The notes under the pieces were generated by a model, which was given only the letters and a program-made list of their open reading frames with translations, did no database searches and was not told where the DNA came from. DNA of 34,443 bases from a virus, in the IMG/VR virus record IMGVR_UViG_3300017763_000077, positions 1 to 34,443 of that record; one strand, given 5' to 3'. Of the stretch, positions 13,514 to 22,757 are shown one piece after another. Each line of letters begins with the position of its first letter. Position 1 is the first letter of the stretch. A program made the translations under genes and the position numbers.

Positions 13514-16500
13514 TTATATTATAGATACATTATCACCTAAAGTTATAGGCAAAGTAAGTTCAAATCCAAACCCATCTATATCTCCAGATATTAAAGTTGG
13601 ACCTGTTTGTAGCACGCCTAAACCTTGAACATTAGATTCTCTTGTGTCCAAATTACCACTAGCGATACCACTATCAGCAGCATTATTAAACGTTGTTGTT
13701 TCACCAATTATATTATTAAACCACTTACCTTCTTTATTTATAAACTCATTAACTTTACCCTCTTGTAAGTCTGTACTTATAGATTTAACATACCAACCAT
13801 CTTGATTAGTTAGATTATAATAATTATTATCTAAACTATCTGTGTTTTGAGTTATTTTAGATTGAGTGCCTTCGTAATTTATAGTACTAAAAGACTTTAT
13901 AGATCCGGGAACATCGTTGAATATAGGTCTAATGCTAGAGTCGTATTGCTTAGTGTAAAAAATATTTCTATTTACATCTTCTGAGTGATGAATCCAAGGT
14001 TTTCCGTTCTTAAAAGTATAGTAAAAATTATTTAAAGTTGCTCCAGCTTCTTTTATAAAGCTCTTAAAACTATTCCAACCGTTAACACTTTCAGAGAAAG
14101 ATACAGTATACACATCTTTTTTTACTTCAGGGTTTGTTACGGAGTGCAAAGTTATATTGTATTGGTTCTTCTTTCCATCAAAGCTACCTATTAACGCTTG
14201 AGAGTTTGCTAGATTGTCATAAAACCAATCTTTCATACCGTAATCAGATATATTTGTTATACCGTCTCTAGACAGCCTTAAAACAGCTCCTCTGGCTTTA
14301 TCTGTAAAGTACACTCTAAATTCATCTGATGCAAATGATTCTGGGTTACTAGATATACCGTAGTCACCAGCAAATGGCCTTGCTCTACCCAGCACTTTCT
14401 TGCTATTAATTGTTAAAGACGTACCGTCAGTATTAAACAACTCATCTTTTTGAGCAAGTATTTGTAAAACTTTGTTCTCACAAAAAGCTAATAGATCTGA
14501 ATCTCTAGTAAATAGTTTTTGTATACTACCATACTCTGGAGCTAGTTGCTTTACAATGTCTTTTCCAGCTAAGAACTCGTTTAGTCTATTAAACCTAAGA
14601 TTACTATCAACGATTTTTTCGTTAATCGCCTGCGAGAATATTATATCGTTTTTTCTTCTAACAGGCTTATAATCCTCGTAGAAAAGATTAGCTTTAAATC
14701 CACTTGTCTTACCAGACGCTACGTATTCAAATATAGTATCTGAGTTAAAGTCGTCTCTGATAGCGTCGGACTCAACCCCATTACCAAACATTATGCAGTT
14801 ATACCACTCTAAACCTTTAGCTAGTTTAGTGTTTGGGAAATCTAAAACCGGACATGTGTATGGTAATAAATATATTTTAGATTGATTCGTTGTTGATGCT
14901 ACGGCTCTAGCGATTACGAAACTTCCGTCTTCATTAGTAAACTTTAAGTCAACGTGATTGCCTGGCGTAACGTTTATGTTAAGATCTTTGCTCGCGGTTA
15001 CAACACAATAAGCATGATCTGGACTAGCTGAGCTTGCACTAACATATCCAGCAGCACCTTCTATTAAACCTTTATTGAAAGTATATGCCCCTCTAACGTT
15101 GCTAACTAATACTTCTGTTTGGTTTAATTGAGATTTTATACTATCAATAGTATTTGGACTATCAGAATAGCTAGAATCATGATAAGTTATTCTAGAACCT
15201 CTTTCTATGTAAGATGCAGCGTCTTTTATGTCTAGTTTTATAGGATATGCTCTACTAGCTTCGTAATAAATAGCAGTATCTTCAGATTCTAAAACTTTTT
15301 TAGATTCTGTTTCGAATACAGCGCCGCTGGTAGACGGCAGCGTTAAAGTATTACCTTCGCCAAGACTTCCTAAGTAAGTTGTGAACGCTGCGTCTATAGC
15401 TATTTTAACAAAAAACTTCCCAGACACCTCAGACTCGTCACTAAGAACACTGTTTGGTGGTAATTCCGATTGAATTTTTAAAGCTTTCCATTTAGCTTCA
15501 TTAGCTGTTACAGCGTCTACAGAGTTGTGTTTTTTCTTTAATATTAAGTAGTCTTCCTCTTTTATTTTATCAATATCAACATCGTTAAACATTAACCACG
15601 CGTGGCCAGCTTCGTCATTGTTGTCTACGGCTTGCGATAAAACTAAATTGTGAAATTTATTCGTGTTTTCTTTAATAAAAAACTTGTAATACTTGGCCCA
15701 ACTTGGAGCTTCGCTTAATATGCTTAAGGTGAGATTATTAGCAACCACGGTTTGACCTTTATCTACTTTCACTTTTAAAGTTTCGTCTAAAAATACTGTA
15801 GACTGCCTGTTGAAAGCATCTCTATATACAACCCCAACATCTATGTTTCGCATAGACTTGATAGATTCTACGCCTGATGACACAACGAAACTGCCTTCGT
15901 CCGTTTCTGGAGCTTTATAACAATTCCACGAAGCGTTAGAAACTTTAGCGTAGTCTATTTGAGTGTCATCTTCAAAATCTTGTGGAGTCCAATTAAAATT
16001 GAAAGACCCAGAAACATAATCTGTGGTTGGTTGTATGCTTTCACCACTACTTGTAATGCGTGTGAACGCGCTAGGAAGACTTTGATCTGGCTGAACCTCT
16101 AAGTATAACTTGTCTCCTTGATTTAGCTTTACATTTTGAATGTTTAGGCTTAGTACTACAGGTTCCCAACTAGGTATAGCGTCAACTCCCACTACATTGC
16201 CAGGTAAAAAGAAAGTCCCAGAAGCATTAGCCTCTGGTATATAAGCGTTTTCTATAGTTGTTTCATCAATTATTTCACTACCAGAAGGAACTAAAGGATC
16301 TGTTCCTGCTATATTTCTTTTGATAACTAGTCTTGCTGGTGTAAAGTGTAAAAAGTTTTTTGGCGTGAATGTAGTGTTTTGTGAATACGCTTCTATCTCG
16401 TTTCTAGCTAACCACTTGCAAGAAGCAGAAAAACTATAAACACCGTCTTCTGGAACTATATACTCAAATGGATTTGCTTCAGCTGGATCGTTTTCGTAGT

Positions 16501-18679
16501 TGTCTCCAGGGTCTGAATCTTCTAATGTTAAAGCTAACTTTCCATTATAAACATCAGAGTGACTATCTGCTGTTGTTGTTATCAGCTGACCATCTTGAAC
16601 TGCTCTAAAAATATTCTCGCTAAAACTACTTGATGTAGCGAGTGATGATGGCTTTGGAGTTAAAGTAGCTTCCAAGCTAACGTCTACAGGATCGTAGTTT
16701 TCTGTATAATTACCATACATTAGCCTAGACGCTGTTATTTCTTGCGCAACAGCTGACGTTGGGACAATATCTTGGTTTCTATCTACTTGATCAGAAGGTA
16801 ATGTTGGTCCAAACAACTCAGCATCTATTACTATACTTCTTGTATTAACGTTATCTCTATAATTTCTAGAGTCGATGTCTAGTAAATCTATAGTTTTTAT
16901 AGAGTTTACTTGATTAGCCTTGTTAGTATCTCTATACAATATTTCTATACCAACAACATCTTGAGGGGTGTTTTCAGGGTAAAAGCCAGATATTTCAACT
17001 GACTTCATGTTGTTTAACATACCTAAATTAAAGCCTTCTTTTGGATCATAATTATACTTGCCAGGTAAAAATATAGGCTTAGTATATGGCGATATTACTG
17101 ATGTTTCACCGTCATTATATTTATATCTATAAGCGAAGCATACAAACTCTTGCTCGTATATAGGTGTCTCTTTTTGAGACAGTTTTGCCGTCCAAAAAGC
17201 AGCGCCGCGATCAACTGGATACGTTGAATCAATATCTACTAGATCTGCTTTATAATATGGAAAATTACCATCTGGATTAGGATGATAAGACGTTATTCTT
17301 ATAGAAGCTGTTTTAGGACTTGTTATAGGTGTTCCTGTGTTTGTTGTTGATTCTATTAAATCTAAAACATCACCAACCTTCCAGTTAACATCTAAGTTTG
17401 TTGGCGTTAGCAAAATATCGATAGGTGATCCTTTAGAAAAAACATAATTTTCGCTTGCATCGGGGAAGTCAGTTCTAAAAGCAAAATGATTTAAAGTACC
17501 ACCACTAAGCCTTTTAAGCGTGCTTGATGTTATACCCTCTCTTATTGATGTTAAAACTTTAACTTTAGGAGGTTTTATAGGCGCTGGCTTAATTACTGTT
17601 ATATTGCTCAACTCAGCAACTTCTTGCCAACCTAATCTAGACTTTTCTGAAGAGCTATAAACTCTAGTCGGATTAAACTTATGAACAGACGTGTTGCTTG
17701 TAGGATACGCCGTACCTTTTATACTGTCTGATATATTTATTTTTTTAGGCTCACCTCTACCATCAGTCCAAAATAACAGATCATCTATAACATTTATACC
17801 TGTTATTATATTACCATTGGGAGTGTATTGTTTTGTAGAGTACGCGTTTGACTCGTCAGCAAGCTTGTTGTTGGTTTCTAATTCTTCTGTTCCTGCTCTA
17901 AAGTCTAATATTCTATCAGCACTAAACTTTAGCACTACACCATCAGCTATCATTGTATTGCCATAATGTTCATTGTAACCAATAGCAAACCCATTTACAG
18001 GTGTTATTTTAATAGTGTGAGATTGTCCGCCAACACTATCTTGAACACTGATAACCCTAACATCTTTTCCATCCCAAAGGTCATTGCCATTAACATCTAT
18101 AGCTTGAACCCTCATTCCAGGCTTTAATCCTTGAGCAACAAAAGTATCTACAAATTGAGTGTCACCAGGGAGAAGTGAAGGGCCACCTGTTTTTCTATTC
18201 CATTGAAAATTTGTTAAACCAGTTATTGTTTGATTGCTTGGGGTAACCCTGCCGTTTGCAACCCTAACTTCATATACATCGTTAAAAACAACTTCTGTTG
18301 TTACGTTTTCAGTTAATGGATCTTTAACATGCTTAAGTATAGAATCTACTTTGTGTCCTATTATTCGTGGAAGATCTCCTGAAGTATAATTAGCATAGTT
18401 AGTATCTTCGGTAGTGTCTAATTTGTTGTGAACAAAATTATATATAGCTTCGTTTTCTTCATCAACATACTGACCAACGGTAATAGCCGTACTAGAATAA
18501 GAGCTTCTAGTATCGGCTAACTTATTACCTCTTAATGTTTGAGCAGACCCAACATTAGAGCCTTCCGATGTAGATATCTCTATATTTAAAGCATCTCTAT
18601 ACTCACCACTTGGAACTAGCCTTTCATCAAGGTCTTTGTTCATTTTACCTCTCAGAAAATTTCTTTTTAACTCTGGCAT
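13514..18679 (-). CDS. Tail stabilization protein (P22 gp10-like / crAss-like), 1721 aa
   Basis: The N-terminus carries a motif I associate with stabilization proteins of crAss-like and marine podoviruses, NKDLDERLVPSGEYRDALN at residues 14-32, followed by a Gly/Asn-rich segment with a repeated beta pattern suggesting a propeller. The rest is a very long all-beta protein with no membrane segments. It is much longer than P22 gp10 (about 470 aa), so extra beta domains must be inserted. It follows two connector genes and precedes the BACON tail protein, as expected for the protein that plugs and stabilises the portal-tail junction. M13 is an alternative start, but M1 lies five bases after the previous stop. 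The function is a family inference. Confidence 0.7.
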   Translation of the reverse strand: MPELKRNFLRGKMNKDLDERLVPSGEYRDALNIEISTSEGSNVGSAQTLRGNKLADTRSSYSSTAITVGQYVDEENEAIYNFVHNKLDTTEDTNYANYTSGDLPRIIGHKVDSILKHVKDPLTENVTTEVVFNDVYEVRVANGRVTPSNQTITGLTNFQWNRKTGGPSLLPGDTQFVDTFVAQGLKPGMRVQAIDVNGNDLWDGKDVRVISVQDSVGGQSHTIKITPVNGFAIGYNEHYGNTMIADGVVLKFSADRILDFRAGTEELETNNKLADESNAYSTKQYTPNGNIITGINVIDDLLFWTDGRGEPKKINISDSIKGTAYPTSNTSVHKFNPTRVYSSSEKSRLGWQEVAELSNITVIKPAPIKPPKVKVLTSIREGITSSTLKRLSGGTLNHFAFRTDFPDASENYVFSKGSPIDILLTPTNLDVNWKVGDVLDLIESTTNTGTPITSPKTASIRITSYHPNPDGNFPYYKADLVDIDSTYPVDRGAAFWTAKLSQKETPIYEQEFVCFAYRYKYNDGETSVISPYTKPIFLPGKYNYDPKEGFNLGMLNNMKSVEISGFYPENTPQDVVGIEILYRDTNKANQVNSIKTIDLLDIDSRNYRDNVNTRSIVIDAELFGPTLPSDQVDRNQDIVPTSAVAQEITASRLMYGNYTENYDPVDVSLEATLTPKPSSLATSSSFSENIFRAVQDGQLITTTADSHSDVYNGKLALTLEDSDPGDNYENDPAEANPFEYIVPEDGVYSFSASCKWLARNEIEAYSQNTTFTPKNFLHFTPARLVIKRNIAGTDPLVPSGSEIIDETTIENAYIPEANASGTFFLPGNVVGVDAIPSWEPVVLSLNIQNVKLNQGDKLYLEVQPDQSLPSAFTRITSSGESIQPTTDYVSGSFNFNWTPQDFEDDTQIDYAKVSNASWNCYKAPETDEGSFVVSSGVESIKSMRNIDVGVVYRDAFNRQSTVFLDETLKVKVDKGQTVVANNLTLSILSEAPSWAKYYKFFIKENTNKFHNLVLSQAVDNNDEAGHAWLMFNDVDIDKIKEEDYLILKKKHNSVDAVTANEAKWKALKIQSELPPNSVLSDESEVSGKFFVKIAIDAAFTTYLGSLGEGNTLTLPSTSGAVFETESKKVLESEDTAIYYEASRAYPIKLDIKDAASYIERGSRITYHDSSYSDSPNTIDSIKSQLNQTEVLVSNVRGAYTFNKGLIEGAAGYVSASSASPDHAYCVVTASKDLNINVTPGNHVDLKFTNEDGSFVIARAVASTTNQSKIYLLPYTCPVLDFPNTKLAKGLEWYNCIMFGNGVESDAIRDDFNSDTIFEYVASGKTSGFKANLFYEDYKPVRRKNDIIFSQAINEKIVDSNLRFNRLNEFLAGKDIVKQLAPEYGSIQKLFTRDSDLLAFCENKVLQILAQKDELFNTDGTSLTINSKKVLGRARPFAGDYGISSNPESFASDEFRVYFTDKARGAVLRLSRDGITNISDYGMKDWFYDNLANSQALIGSFDGKKNQYNITLHSVTNPEVKKDVYTVSFSESVNGWNSFKSFIKEAGATLNNFYYTFKNGKPWIHHSEDVNRNIFYTKQYDSSIRPIFNDVPGSIKSFSTINYEGTQSKITQNTDSLDNNYYNLTNQDGWYVKSISTDLQEGKVNEFINKEGKWFNNIIGETTTFNNAADSGIASGNLDTRESNVQGLGVLQTGPTLISGDIDGFGFELTLPITLGDNVSII

Positions 18680-18684
18680 GTATA

Positions 18685-19566
18685 TTAGTGTTTAATTTGT
18701 TTCGACTTACCTCGTAGTATTTGTGTTATTTCTTCTAACTTAATGTTAGATAATCTTAGTTTTGCTTGACGCTTAGCTGCTCTAGCTTCTTTTTTATATC
18801 TTTGCACAACATATTCAGGTACATTAGCTCTACCTGATAATATAGCATAAGATATCTGCTTGTACATAGCTTCCTCCGCAAACTTATGAACTTGCATTTC
18901 ATCATCAGTGCCTAAGCTGTCACTAACATATTTAAGTATTACTGTTTCACCGCTTATGTTAGAACTAAAGTGAATGTTTCCTTTTAATTCATCTATAAAA
19001 AAGCTACCGTTAATGTTAGCATACTGTGGATCTAAACCATAACGCCTACCTTCATTTAAGTCTTGTATATTATCATCATAATCGTAATCAAAGTTTTGAT
19101 TTTCAGCTGGAACATTACTATTGTAGTTTGTTAGCGTCTTAGAAGTGGCGTTAGTTGTTAATTTACCTTGACCATCAAAAATGTAATCGCCGTTATTAAC
19201 GTTTTGACTTATAGATGTAGGATTGCTAGACTTAGACATCGGGTATATAGTGTGTTCTATACCTGACGAGTCAGACCATGATAATTTTACGTAGTTAACG
19301 TAATCTCTAGGTAAAGGCGTAGTTAAAGTTGCAGGTACAGTTATTTCTTGAGATTTAGTAGATTTAAAAGTATCAAATGACATTTCAGCTAAAGCTCTTT
19401 GAGCATGAAAAGCTACGTCAACTCTTTTAGCGTCTGATATTAGCTTGTTGTCACCAACATAAATAGTTATAAACTGATTTATTATATTGTCTAAAGAAGT
19501 AAACTGGTAGCCACCTAAATCACTGCCCGAGTAGTATTCATTATCTGTTCCTGTAAGTAACCCCAT
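18685..19566 (-). CDS. Head-tail connector / tail ring protein (crAss-like)
   Basis: A 293-aa protein with the pattern I associate with crAss-like ring or tail tubular proteins: GGYQFTSLDNIINQFITIYV from residue 18 and DVAFHAQRALAEMSFDTF at residues 50-67, followed by a beta sandwich (TVPATLTTPLPRDYVNYVKL) and a C-terminal helix bundle rich in Arg and Lys (RYKKEARAAKRQAKLRLSN). Such proteins form the ring below the portal, onto which stabilization proteins assemble. It starts three bases after the stop of another connector gene and is followed after five bases by the stabilization protein. The assignment rests on remembered motif resemblance and gene order; which ring position it occupies cannot be told. 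Confidence 0.7.
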   Translation of the reverse strand: MGLLTGTDNEYYSGSDLGGYQFTSLDNIINQFITIYVGDNKLISDAKRVDVAFHAQRALAEMSFDTFKSTKSQEITVPATLTTPLPRDYVNYVKLSWSDSSGIEHTIYPMSKSSNPTSISQNVNNGDYIFDGQGKLTTNATSKTLTNYNSNVPAENQNFDYDYDDNIQDLNEGRRYGLDPQYANINGSFFIDELKGNIHFSSNISGETVILKYVSDSLGTDDEMQVHKFAEEAMYKQISYAILSGRANVPEYVVQRYKKEARAAKRQAKLRLSNIKLEEITQILRGKSKQIKH

Positions 19567-19569
19567 TTA

Positions 19570-20307
19570 TTATGATTTTTCTTGTTGTATTTTTTTATCT
19601 TCCTCTCTGTCGACCATAGTTGACAAACCAGGTTTTTCCATCATTATTCCGGCTAACTCTAATATTTCATTTACTAAAGAAGTTTCTTCTGATGGGTGTA
19701 GTTCAAAGTCTATAGCGGCCGTGCTATTGTATAAAGCTTGTCCAGCTACCACGTTGTAAGCCCAAGAAGGACTAGATGGTTTTTTAATGTAGGTGAATAT
19801 GTATTGACCATTAGGATAATCTACTTGTGTAGGTTTAGGATAAGCTGTTAAGTATTGCTCAGATCTTTTAAATATAGGTCTTTTTTTAGAAGGTGCCGTT
19901 AGTGGGCCAAACTCTTCGTAAGCATGATCGCGAAGGCTAAGCTCTTCTGCTACAGCCGATGAAACACTGTCAGTAGTGTCGTAATCAACCCTAACCTCAG
20001 ACAATCTATACATATCAGTGTATGTAGTATATAGATCTACAGAGCCTCCTGGAGTTGGTGTTGATGTTATGTAGTATTTATAAAAGTTAGATATTTTTTC
20101 TTCTACAATACTTATTCTATCAGTATCTTCTTGTTTAGTTCCTGGAACTCTTTTAAACTGGTTTAAGTCGTAGAAGTACTGCTCAAATATTTTCATCTGA
20201 GCTTGGCCAGCAAATAGATTAAACTGCTGAGGTGTTATATAACCTCTTTGTTCTTTATTGGCAATAGCCAAAACTCTTTGATATACCGTGTCTATATTTA
20301 CTGCCAT
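19570..20307 (-). CDS. Putative head-tail adaptor / ring protein
   Basis: A 245-aa protein starting MAVNIDTVYQRVLAIANKEQ. The frame is open to 20361, but the 18 additional codons overlap an RNA hairpin and encode an atypical Trp/His/Asn stretch, while the ATG at 20307 is preceded by an A/T-rich leader (AATATAAAAATGG) like other starts here. The N-terminal half has GYITPQQFNLFAGQAQ and FEQYFYDLNQF, motifs I recall from capsid-adjacent proteins of marine and crAss-like phages. The C-terminal half is mixed and ends in a Lys/Glu-rich helix. It lies directly before the ring protein, so a head-completion adaptor is likely. The biochemical role is inferred from order. Confidence 0.65.
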   Translation of the reverse strand: MAVNIDTVYQRVLAIANKEQRGYITPQQFNLFAGQAQMKIFEQYFYDLNQFKRVPGTKQEDTDRISIVEEKISNFYKYYITSTPTPGGSVDLYTTYTDMYRLSEVRVDYDTTDSVSSAVAEELSLRDHAYEEFGPLTAPSKKRPIFKRSEQYLTAYPKPTQVDYPNGQYIFTYIKKPSSPSWAYNVVAGQALYNSTAAIDFELHPSEETSLVNEILELAGIMMEKPGLSTMVDREEDKKIQQEKS

Positions 20308-20328
20308 TTTTATATTTTTATTATGAAA

Positions 20329-20355
20329 GCTGAGCCACCTAACAGGTGACCCAAC
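20329..20355 (-). other. RNA hairpin between the 289-aa gene and the adaptor gene
   Basis: The minus-strand transcript can fold an 11-bp stem, GUUGGGUCACC paired with GGUGGCUCAGC across a UGUUA loop, using three G-U wobbles. The same positions on the plus strand become A-C mismatches, so the structure is favoured in the mRNA that is actually made. No run of U follows (the next bases are UUUCAUAA), so it is a poor intrinsic terminator. It lies in one of the few spacers of this region, 17 bases after the 289-aa stop and 22 bases before the preferred start of the adaptor gene. It could serve in mRNA processing, stability or translational tuning. Confidence 0.55.
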
Positions 20356-20371
20356 TATCATAAATAATCAC

Positions 20372-21241
20372 TTACTTTAATCGCTTTTCAATACTGCTAA
20401 AGACTTCCATGCCTTCATCAGTTTTGAACCAAGCAGCTAAAGCTGAATATGGATGCTCATCAAAAGGAACAGTCATAAGCTTTCTATCATTAGAAGCCCA
20501 TTTGAACGTTCTGTTGTCTTTAGACAGCGTAATTATATTCATCTCCGTTGCTTTGATACCCATGTTTCTAAGGTGTACATTGTCATCATTAGCCAGCTCT
20601 AAGAACATACTTGGATTTGATTTAGCAAATAATAGCAAATCTCTTTTTAGTTCTTTAGAACTCATCTTAGATACTTTAGACCCAAGCTCTACACGCATAA
20701 CAGCTTCAGCCATGTCTACATCCATTTCTCTAGCCGCAATTAAAGCCTCTATTTCTAACTCCATAATGTCAAGCTCATTCACAGCTATTTTTACTTCGTC
20801 TTTTTCAAAATAAACTTTATTTTTATCAGGATGATAAAGAGAAAGCAGTTTTTGAAGAGTCTGTTTGTTTTTTGGTACATACAGCATTCCATCTTCAAAA
20901 GCTATGTGTGCTAATCTCGCGCTACCAGTGAACTCATCTACAAAAGGTGTTTTTTGATTAGAAGTATACTTCATTTCTCTTTCATAGCCTTTTTCTTCAT
21001 CAAACCACTTTAGTGAAGATGACTTTAAAGCGTAGAATAACGAGTTTTGATTATTACCTTTTAGTATATAAGTTCTATCTTTAATTTCCCAAGTATCACT
21101 TGGTGCTTTTGTTTTTTCCTTTTCAACTACAGTTTTAACCTTAACGGGTTCTGCGTAAACTGCTTGAACTTCCTCAGTATTTAAAACTTTCTTTGAGTTA
21201 GCTTTAATACTTGTTTTATTTGGTGTTGTTTTTTTTGCCAT
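20372..21241 (-). CDS. Conserved capsid-adjacent protein, unknown function (289 aa)
   Basis: It starts with a Lys/Thr-rich, probably disordered tail (residues 1-50), followed by a beta-rich region (WEIKDRTYILKGNNQNSLF) and a helical C-terminal half with SSKELKRDLLLFAKSNPSMF and LRNMGIKATEMNIITLS. The last part (RKLMTVPFDEHPYSALAAWF, then KTDEGMEVFSSIEKRL) looks well conserved among marine phages as far as I recall. No membrane segment or catalytic motif is seen. It is the first gene after the capsid terminator and precedes the connector genes. A role in capsid decoration or maturation is a guess from position; no function can be stated. Confidence 0.65.
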   Translation of the reverse strand: MAKKTTPNKTSIKANSKKVLNTEEVQAVYAEPVKVKTVVEKEKTKAPSDTWEIKDRTYILKGNNQNSLFYALKSSSLKWFDEEKGYEREMKYTSNQKTPFVDEFTGSARLAHIAFEDGMLYVPKNKQTLQKLLSLYHPDKNKVYFEKDEVKIAVNELDIMELEIEALIAAREMDVDMAEAVMRVELGSKVSKMSSKELKRDLLLFAKSNPSMFLELANDDNVHLRNMGIKATEMNIITLSKDNRTFKWASNDRKLMTVPFDEHPYSALAAWFKTDEGMEVFSSIEKRLK

Positions 21242-21267
21242 AATAATATATAATAATAATAGTTAAT

Positions 21268-21301
21268 AAAAAAAATTACCCCACCCGAAGGTGAGGTAAT
21301 T
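21268..21301 (-). terminator. Intrinsic terminator after the major capsid gene
   Basis: On the minus strand the transcript reads AAUUACCUCACC, loop UUCG, then GGUGGGGUAAUU running into a tract of eight U. The stem is 12 bp with one G-U wobble and is closed by a C(UUCG)G tetraloop, an exceptionally stable form. It begins 13 bases after the stop of the capsid gene and lies before the next start. It probably ends most transcription through the packaging and head genes and protects the 3' end of the capsid message; some read-through or a separate promoter must serve the tail genes. Confidence 0.9.
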
Positions 21302-21314
21302 AGTTAGTCATTGG

Positions 21315-22736
21315 TTACGCGCTAATCTCGTTACCTTTTAATAAGAAGAAGTTATTAGCTCCTTGAGTTACTAAACATCTTTCAGATAAGTAGTTTACTT
21401 CCATAGCATCTAAATCAGATGTTGCAGCGCCTACAGATCCTGTAACCCAAGTCTTCATTTTACGAGACTCAGTTTGAGAAGCACGGTAACGTACGTGTAA
21501 AAACGGACGCTTCATGTTTTTCCCTAGCATTTGATCGTAAACAGAAGATACTCCAGCTGGAACTATAACGCCATCAACGTCGTTGCTGATAGATCCTCTA
21601 GTAGCAGCATCGTTTAGATATTTCCAGTCAGACTTATAGAAGTCATAAGAACCTCTTCTAAATCCAGTGAAACCTAAGTTTAATGCCATATCTTCAGAGT
21701 TATTGAATACACCGTAAGATGTACCACTACCACCGTAAGAGTTCATAGAAGCTAACATGTCATCAATTGCTAAAGATACTTGTCTATTCAAGAACATCAT
21801 GTTTTCTTCAATAGCACCTTGAGAGTCAAATCTTTTTAGCATTAAATCAAAAGTATCTAAACTTTCACTAGCAGTGTCATTGTAATCAAATCCACCGTCC
21901 ATAACGTTACCTCTTGATGTAATTGCAGCGAATAAACCTTCAGTACCACCTAAGTTAGCGCCTGCAGCACCAGAGCCACCAGCAGCTAGTTCACCCTCGA
22001 TACAAGTCATTTCACAGTAATCAGCAAAACGAGACATAGTATCTCCTGAAGCTTTTAAATACCATAAGTAACCGTTTTGTCCATCTTCTCCAGACACTTC
22101 AATCCAGCCGATTGCAGATGCATCAGAACCTGATACTTCGTATAAATCTTTGATGATAACTGGTTTGTTTTCTAAAGATACAAATGATGGCTCTAAACCT
22201 TCTAGTCTACCAGTAACACCTTTAGTGTACTCAGAACCGTAAACAAAGAAAGTAACAGTGTCATCAACATCATAAGCAGCGTCTAAATTTGCAGCGTTAT
22301 AAGGTACAGCGTTAAAAAATGCATTAGCAGCGTCTACAGTTGTAACATAACATTTAGTTGTAACACCAGCACCTGTTCCAACTAAACCAGTAAGAACGAT
22401 AGTATCACCAACACGTACGTTAGTTGCTCCAACAGTTGTAATTTTTCCTGCTGCCGATGAACCAGCACCTGTGAAAGCACCTGTTCCTTGAATATGTAAA
22501 CGACCTTGCTCAGACCAAAGTACTTGATCTGCTGCCATCGCTTCTTCAGCTCCTACTTGCGCTAAAAATCCTGAGATAGTTCTGTTTCCAAAAACCTCAG
22601 CTTCTTGCTCCATAAGCTCTGGTAAATATTGTTGAGCCCAACCTTGGTCTCTTAAGTCTACGTACGCAGAAGCGAGCGTAGCTTTTACTGCCGACGGAGT
22701 TCCCGTAGGTACAGCATTTGGTGTTCCTTTTGCCAT
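21315..22736 (-). CDS. Major capsid protein (crAss-like HK97 fold)
   Basis: A 473-aa protein. The N-terminal arm (1-80) includes DLRDQGWAQQYLPELMEQEA, and an inserted beta-rich segment (about 95-170) has TNVRVGDTIVLTG. The C-terminal half contains MMFLNRQVSLAIDDMLASM, RRGSYDFYKSDWKYLND at 360-376, DQMLGKNMKRPFLHVRYR and SERCLVTQGANNFFLL at 451-466, a pattern I associate with capsid proteins of crAss-like and related marine phages. Length, the preceding acidic scaffold-like gene and the strong terminator right after it all fit the major head protein. The spacer before the start is 21 bases of nearly pure A/T. Processing of the N-terminus by a separate protease is not evident, since none is encoded next to it. 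Confidence 0.88.
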   Translation of the reverse strand: MAKGTPNAVPTGTPSAVKATLASAYVDLRDQGWAQQYLPELMEQEAEVFGNRTISGFLAQVGAEEAMAADQVLWSEQGRLHIQGTGAFTGAGSSAAGKITTVGATNVRVGDTIVLTGLVGTGAGVTTKCYVTTVDAANAFFNAVPYNAANLDAAYDVDDTVTFFVYGSEYTKGVTGRLEGLEPSFVSLENKPVIIKDLYEVSGSDASAIGWIEVSGEDGQNGYLWYLKASGDTMSRFADYCEMTCIEGELAAGGSGAAGANLGGTEGLFAAITSRGNVMDGGFDYNDTASESLDTFDLMLKRFDSQGAIEENMMFLNRQVSLAIDDMLASMNSYGGSGTSYGVFNNSEDMALNLGFTGFRRGSYDFYKSDWKYLNDAATRGSISNDVDGVIVPAGVSSVYDQMLGKNMKRPFLHVRYRASQTESRKMKTWVTGSVGAATSDLDAMEVNYLSERCLVTQGANNFFLLKGNEISA

Positions 22737-22757
22737 ATTTTCAAATTTTTAAATTAA

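Noticed and set aside
20308-20361. 18-codon N-terminal extension of the adaptor protein
   Set aside because: It overlaps the RNA hairpin and has no suitable A/T leader; the start at 20307 has one.
22737-22757. Possible Bacteroidota -7 box (AAAATTTG) before the capsid gene
   Set aside because: One mismatch to TAnnTTTG, only about 7 bases from the start codon and no TTG at the -33 distance; the resemblance is expected in A/T-rich spacers.
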